DNA from: Spongiivirga citrea
Lineage (GTDB): Bacteria; Bacteroidota; Bacteroidia; Flavobacteriales; Flavobacteriaceae
DNA: 64,000 nt
Assembly (NCBI RefSeq): GCF_010671565.1
Contig: NZ_JAABOQ010000001.1
Location: 372,001 to 436,000 of the forward strand
Direction of reading: 5' to 3'
Under the pieces are notes generated by a model, which had not been told where the DNA came from, searched no databases, and saw only the letters and a list, made by a program, of their open reading frames with translations. A program made the position numbers and the translations under genes. Below are positions 61,701-64,000 of the stretch, one piece after another; the stretch's first letter is position 1, and every line of letters begins with the position of its first letter.

Positions 61701-64000
61701 TTAATGTGAAGCCGGCGGAATAAGTACACCAGTTATTACGTGTACAACTCCATTTGTTGCTTCAATATCTGCAATAGCCACTTGAATTACATGACCATTT
61801 AGATAAATCTTTCCGTTATTATAAAAGATTGTTACATCCTGACCTTGTAAGGTTGTAACGGTATGCAATTGCTTCAAATCATCGGCCAACAACTTTTGCC
61901 CTACTACATGATACTTCAACACTTCTACTAAAGCATCACCTTCTGGTAATGCTGCTAATTGAGCAAAAGCATCGTTTGTAGGTGCAAATACTGTAAAACT
62001 TCCTTCACCATCTAAAACACCATCCAAACCTGCAGCTTCAACAGCGCTAACCAAAGTTGAAAGTTCCGGAGTCTCTTTCGCTAGGTCTAAGATTGTTTTC
62101 CCAGTAAAACTTGGTGGAATCAATACTCCATCAATTACATGAATAACGCCATTAGAAGCCATGATATCTTTTACAATAACGCTTATCGTTTCATTTAAAG
62201 TAATCATATCGCCATTACGCACAACAGATACCTGCTCTCCTTGCTTTGTAGTTACTAATGTTTCTCCTTGAGGGATGTCTGCTGAAGCTATTTTACCATC
62301 AATTACATGGTATAATAACACTTGAACTAGTGCATCACCCTCAGGAATTGCATCTAATTGATCAAATGCAGTATTTGTGGGTGCGAATACTGTAAACGGG
62401 CCATCGTCTTGTAATGCTTCTACTAAGCCAGCTTGCCCTAATGCACTTACCAAAGTGCTAAAGTCAGGATTGCCAACAGCAATATCAACTATTGAAGGTA
62501 AGGGTTGTAGACTTGGCGGAATTAATACACCGTCGATTACATGAATTACCCCGTTCGACGCCATGACATCTTTTAAAATCACCGTAATAGATTCATTTAA
62601 GGTAATCATATCTCCATTTCGAACTACAGAAACTTCTTCTCCTTGCTTCGTTGTCACTAATGTTTCTCCTTCGGGAATATCTCCTGAAGTAATTTTTCCA
62701 TCAATTACATGGTATAATAAAACTTGTGCTAATGCATCCCCTTCTGGAATTGCATCCAATTGATCAAATGCAGCATTTGTTGGAGCGAATACTGTAAATG
62801 GTCCTTCTCCTTGCAAGGCATCTACCAAATTTGCTTGACCTAAAGCAGCGACTAGAGTGCTAAAGTCAGGATTACCAACAGCAATGTCAACTATTGAAGG
62901 TAGTGGCGGTAACAAAACTGTATCGATGACATGAACGATACCGTTCGAAGCCATAATATCAGCAATCACCACTTTTACCATTCCATTTAAAATCACATCA
63001 TCGCCAATTTTTTCTACGGTAATTTCGGCTCCCTGAATAGTTGTTACTTTTCCATCTGCTAATAATGTAGCGGCATCAAATTTCCCAGCTGCAACATGAT
63101 ATAATAACACATCTTTTAAAGCATCGCCTTCTGGTAGCGCATCTAGTTTTTCAAAAGCATCATTTGTAGGCGCAAATACTGTAAATGGTCCTTCACCTTG
63201 TAATGTTTCAACCAAATCAGCAGCGCTTAGTGCACTTACCAGTGTTGAGAAGTTTTCATCTCCTGTAGCAATATCCACAATAGATGGCAGCGGCGGGATT
63301 AAGACATCATTAATAACATGTACAATACCGTTTGAAGCCATAATATTTGCAATGGCAACCTCAATATTCCCATTTAAAATGACCTTATCATCAGTCATTT
63401 CCACAGCAATTTCCGCTCCATTATTAAGAGTAACTACTGTACCAGCTTCTACAATATCTGCTGCAGTGAGCTTTCCAGATGCAACATGGTATAGTAATAC
63501 CTCAGTTAAAGCATCGCCTTCAGGAATGGCTGCCAACTTCTCAAAAGCGGCATTAGTAGGAGCAAATACCGTAAAAGGACCGTCTCCTTGGAGTGTTTCT
63601 ACTAAGTTAGCAGTTGTTAGTGCATTTACTAAAGTGGAGAAATTCTCATCACCAGTTGCTATCTCTACAATAGAAGGTAAATCCTGAAATGATGGTGGAA
63701 TCAGTACCGCGTCGATGACATGTAAAATGCCATTTTTGGCTCTAATATTTGCTTGCACTAGTTTTACAACATCATTAATAATGATCTCATTATTCTCATT
63801 TAAAGAAACCTTGATATCTTCTCCCTGTAAGGTTGCAAGCATTTCTTTTTGCAGCAACTTCTGCGTACGGAACTTACCATCTAAAACATGATATAATAGC
63901 ACTTGTTTTAGCGTATCTCCTCCTGGAACTGTCTCTAATGCAGCAAATGCATCATCCGTAGGAGCAAATAAGGTAAGTGGACCATCTCCTTTAAGTGCAT
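61701..64000 (-). CDS. multi-domain fasciclin (FAS1) repeat protein, 5' part missing
   Basis: The frame is open to the right edge, so the N-terminus lies outside; a GTG at 63902 is an internal Val and not a start. 766 residues are visible: one partial and five complete FAS1 domains. Each has the signature FAPTN(D/A)AF, a LLYHV block and (M)ASNG(I/V)(V/I)HVI(D/N).VL(I/L)PP. Approximate spans, 3' to 5': F 61704-62099, E 62110-62499, D 62500-62899, C 62901-63287, B 63289-63684 and partial A 63685-64000. FAS1 proteins are surface adhesins. Domains D and E differ at about 15 of ~130 residues, so this pair is a recent duplication. A minus-strand terminator follows. Confidence 0.95.
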   Translation of the reverse strand, partial: ALKGDGPLTLFAPTDDAFAALETVPGGDTLKQVLLYHVLDGKFRTQKLLQKEMLATLQGEDIKVSLNENNEIIINDVVKLVQANIRAKNGILHVIDAVLIPPSFQDLPSIVEIATGDENFSTLVNALTTANLVETLQGDGPFTVFAPTNAAFEKLAAIPEGDALTEVLLYHVASGKLTAADIVEAGTVVTLNNGAEIAVEMTDDKVILNGNIEVAIANIMASNGIVHVINDVLIPPLPSIVDIATGDENFSTLVSALSAADLVETLQGEGPFTVFAPTNDAFEKLDALPEGDALKDVLLYHVAAGKFDAATLLADGKVTTIQGAEITVEKIGDDVILNGMVKVVIADIMASNGIVHVIDTVLLPPLPSIVDIAVGNPDFSTLVAALGQANLVDALQGEGPFTVFAPTNAAFDQLDAIPEGDALAQVLLYHVIDGKITSGDIPEGETLVTTKQGEEVSVVRNGDMITLNESITVILKDVMASNGVIHVIDGVLIPPSLQPLPSIVDIAVGNPDFSTLVSALGQAGLVEALQDDGPFTVFAPTNTAFDQLDAIPEGDALVQVLLYHVIDGKIASADIPQGETLVTTKQGEQVSVVRNGDMITLNETISVIVKDIMASNGVIHVIDGVLIPPSFTGKTILDLAKETPELSTLVSAVEAAGLDGVLDGEGSFTVFAPTNDAFAQLAALPEGDALVEVLKYHVVGQKLLADDLKQLHTVTTLQGQDVTIFYNNGKIYLNGHVIQVAIADIEATNGVVHVITGVLIPPASH
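62110..62899 (-). repeat. two near-identical tandem FAS1 repeats (D and E)
   Basis: Two consecutive coding units of about 390 bases with the same order of motifs and nearly the same wording (both have VGNPDFSTLV, LDAIPEGDAL, LVTTKQGE and VVRNGDMITLNE). They are the likeliest place for recombination in this gene. Confidence 0.85.

Noticed and set aside
63902-64000. Start of the fasciclin gene at 63902
   Set aside because: That codon is GTG in the middle of a FAS1 block (Q-V-L-L-Y-H-V); the frame stays open and the domain signature continues to the window edge.

Overview
The window looks like chromosomal DNA of a marine-type Flavobacteriaceae member (phylum Bacteroidota); I would not name a genus. 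The signs are AT-rich sequence, promoter -7 boxes of the TAnnTTTG type, A-rich gene leaders without clear Shine-Dalgarno sequences, many TTG and GTG starts, bacillithiol synthesis (BshA), a Bacteroidota-style LptD, a GH3/beta-lactamase fusion, and DUF4159, DUF2911 and MCE genes. I saw no tRNA, rRNA, CRISPR array, insertion sequence or prophage. It reads as core chromosome with a few local oddities.

Layout. 1-9.7 kb: a truncated SIMPL-like gene, a small membrane protein, a universal stress protein / SLC13 carrier / PEP carboxykinase operon ending in a good terminator, a NarL-type two-component pair, a pentapeptide-repeat protein and a YfiM-like protein. 10-19 kb: two small unknown genes, a single-ORF fusion of glycerol kinase and glycerol-3-phosphate dehydrogenase, then a galactose locus: SSS sugar symporter, degenerate-Nudix regulator, galK and galT. 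19-24 kb: PrcB-like lipoprotein, bshA, GH3/beta-lactamase fusion. 24-31 kb: a long minus-strand operon with an AmiC-type amidase, an MCE/MlaD protein, a membrane Fe-S dicluster protein, a HAD protein, a CCG-type Fe-S protein and two unknowns. 31-41.8 kb: LptD, RidA, GlcNAc kinase, gapA, pfkA, TamB. 41.9-48.3 kb: tsaD, rsmE, a DUF1223 protein (opposite strand), DUF4159 protein, small zinc-ribbon protein, SPOUT methyltransferase, AI-2E exporter and a THUMP-like methyltransferase. 48.5-56 kb: two tandem paralogous membrane proteins, a class IV aminotransferase, two CarboxypepD_reg proteins flanking rimO and a dead response-regulator gene. 55.4-61.5 kb: a tight operon of alpha/beta hydrolase, amidase, small membrane protein and DUF2911 protein; a cyclophilin-FKBP fusion; and a Crp-family regulator upstream of a small DUF2892 operon. 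61.7-64 kb: the 3' part of a multi-domain fasciclin protein, cut by the window edge.

How genes work together. Central carbon genes recur: pckA with a dicarboxylate-type carrier, glycerol entry into glycolysis, the Leloir steps galK/galT with a probable sodium/galactose symporter, and gapA/pfkA. Envelope genes form a second theme: LptD, TamB, MlaD-like MCE protein, amidase and GH3/beta-lactamase.

The items I rate highest: (1) the GlpK-GlpD fusion, with an A8 run at the domain junction where a one-base insertion gives free GlpK of normal length; (2) a CRP-type palindrome GTGA-N6-TCAC centred about 40 bases before a predicted start site, directly behind a Crp-family gene whose recognition helix carries the matching R-E-R residues; (3) a shared near-palindromic operator candidate in front of galK and of the symporter, next to a Nudix-fold regulator with a broken catalytic box; (4) a response-regulator pseudogene with two in-frame stops; (5) a recently duplicated fasciclin array.
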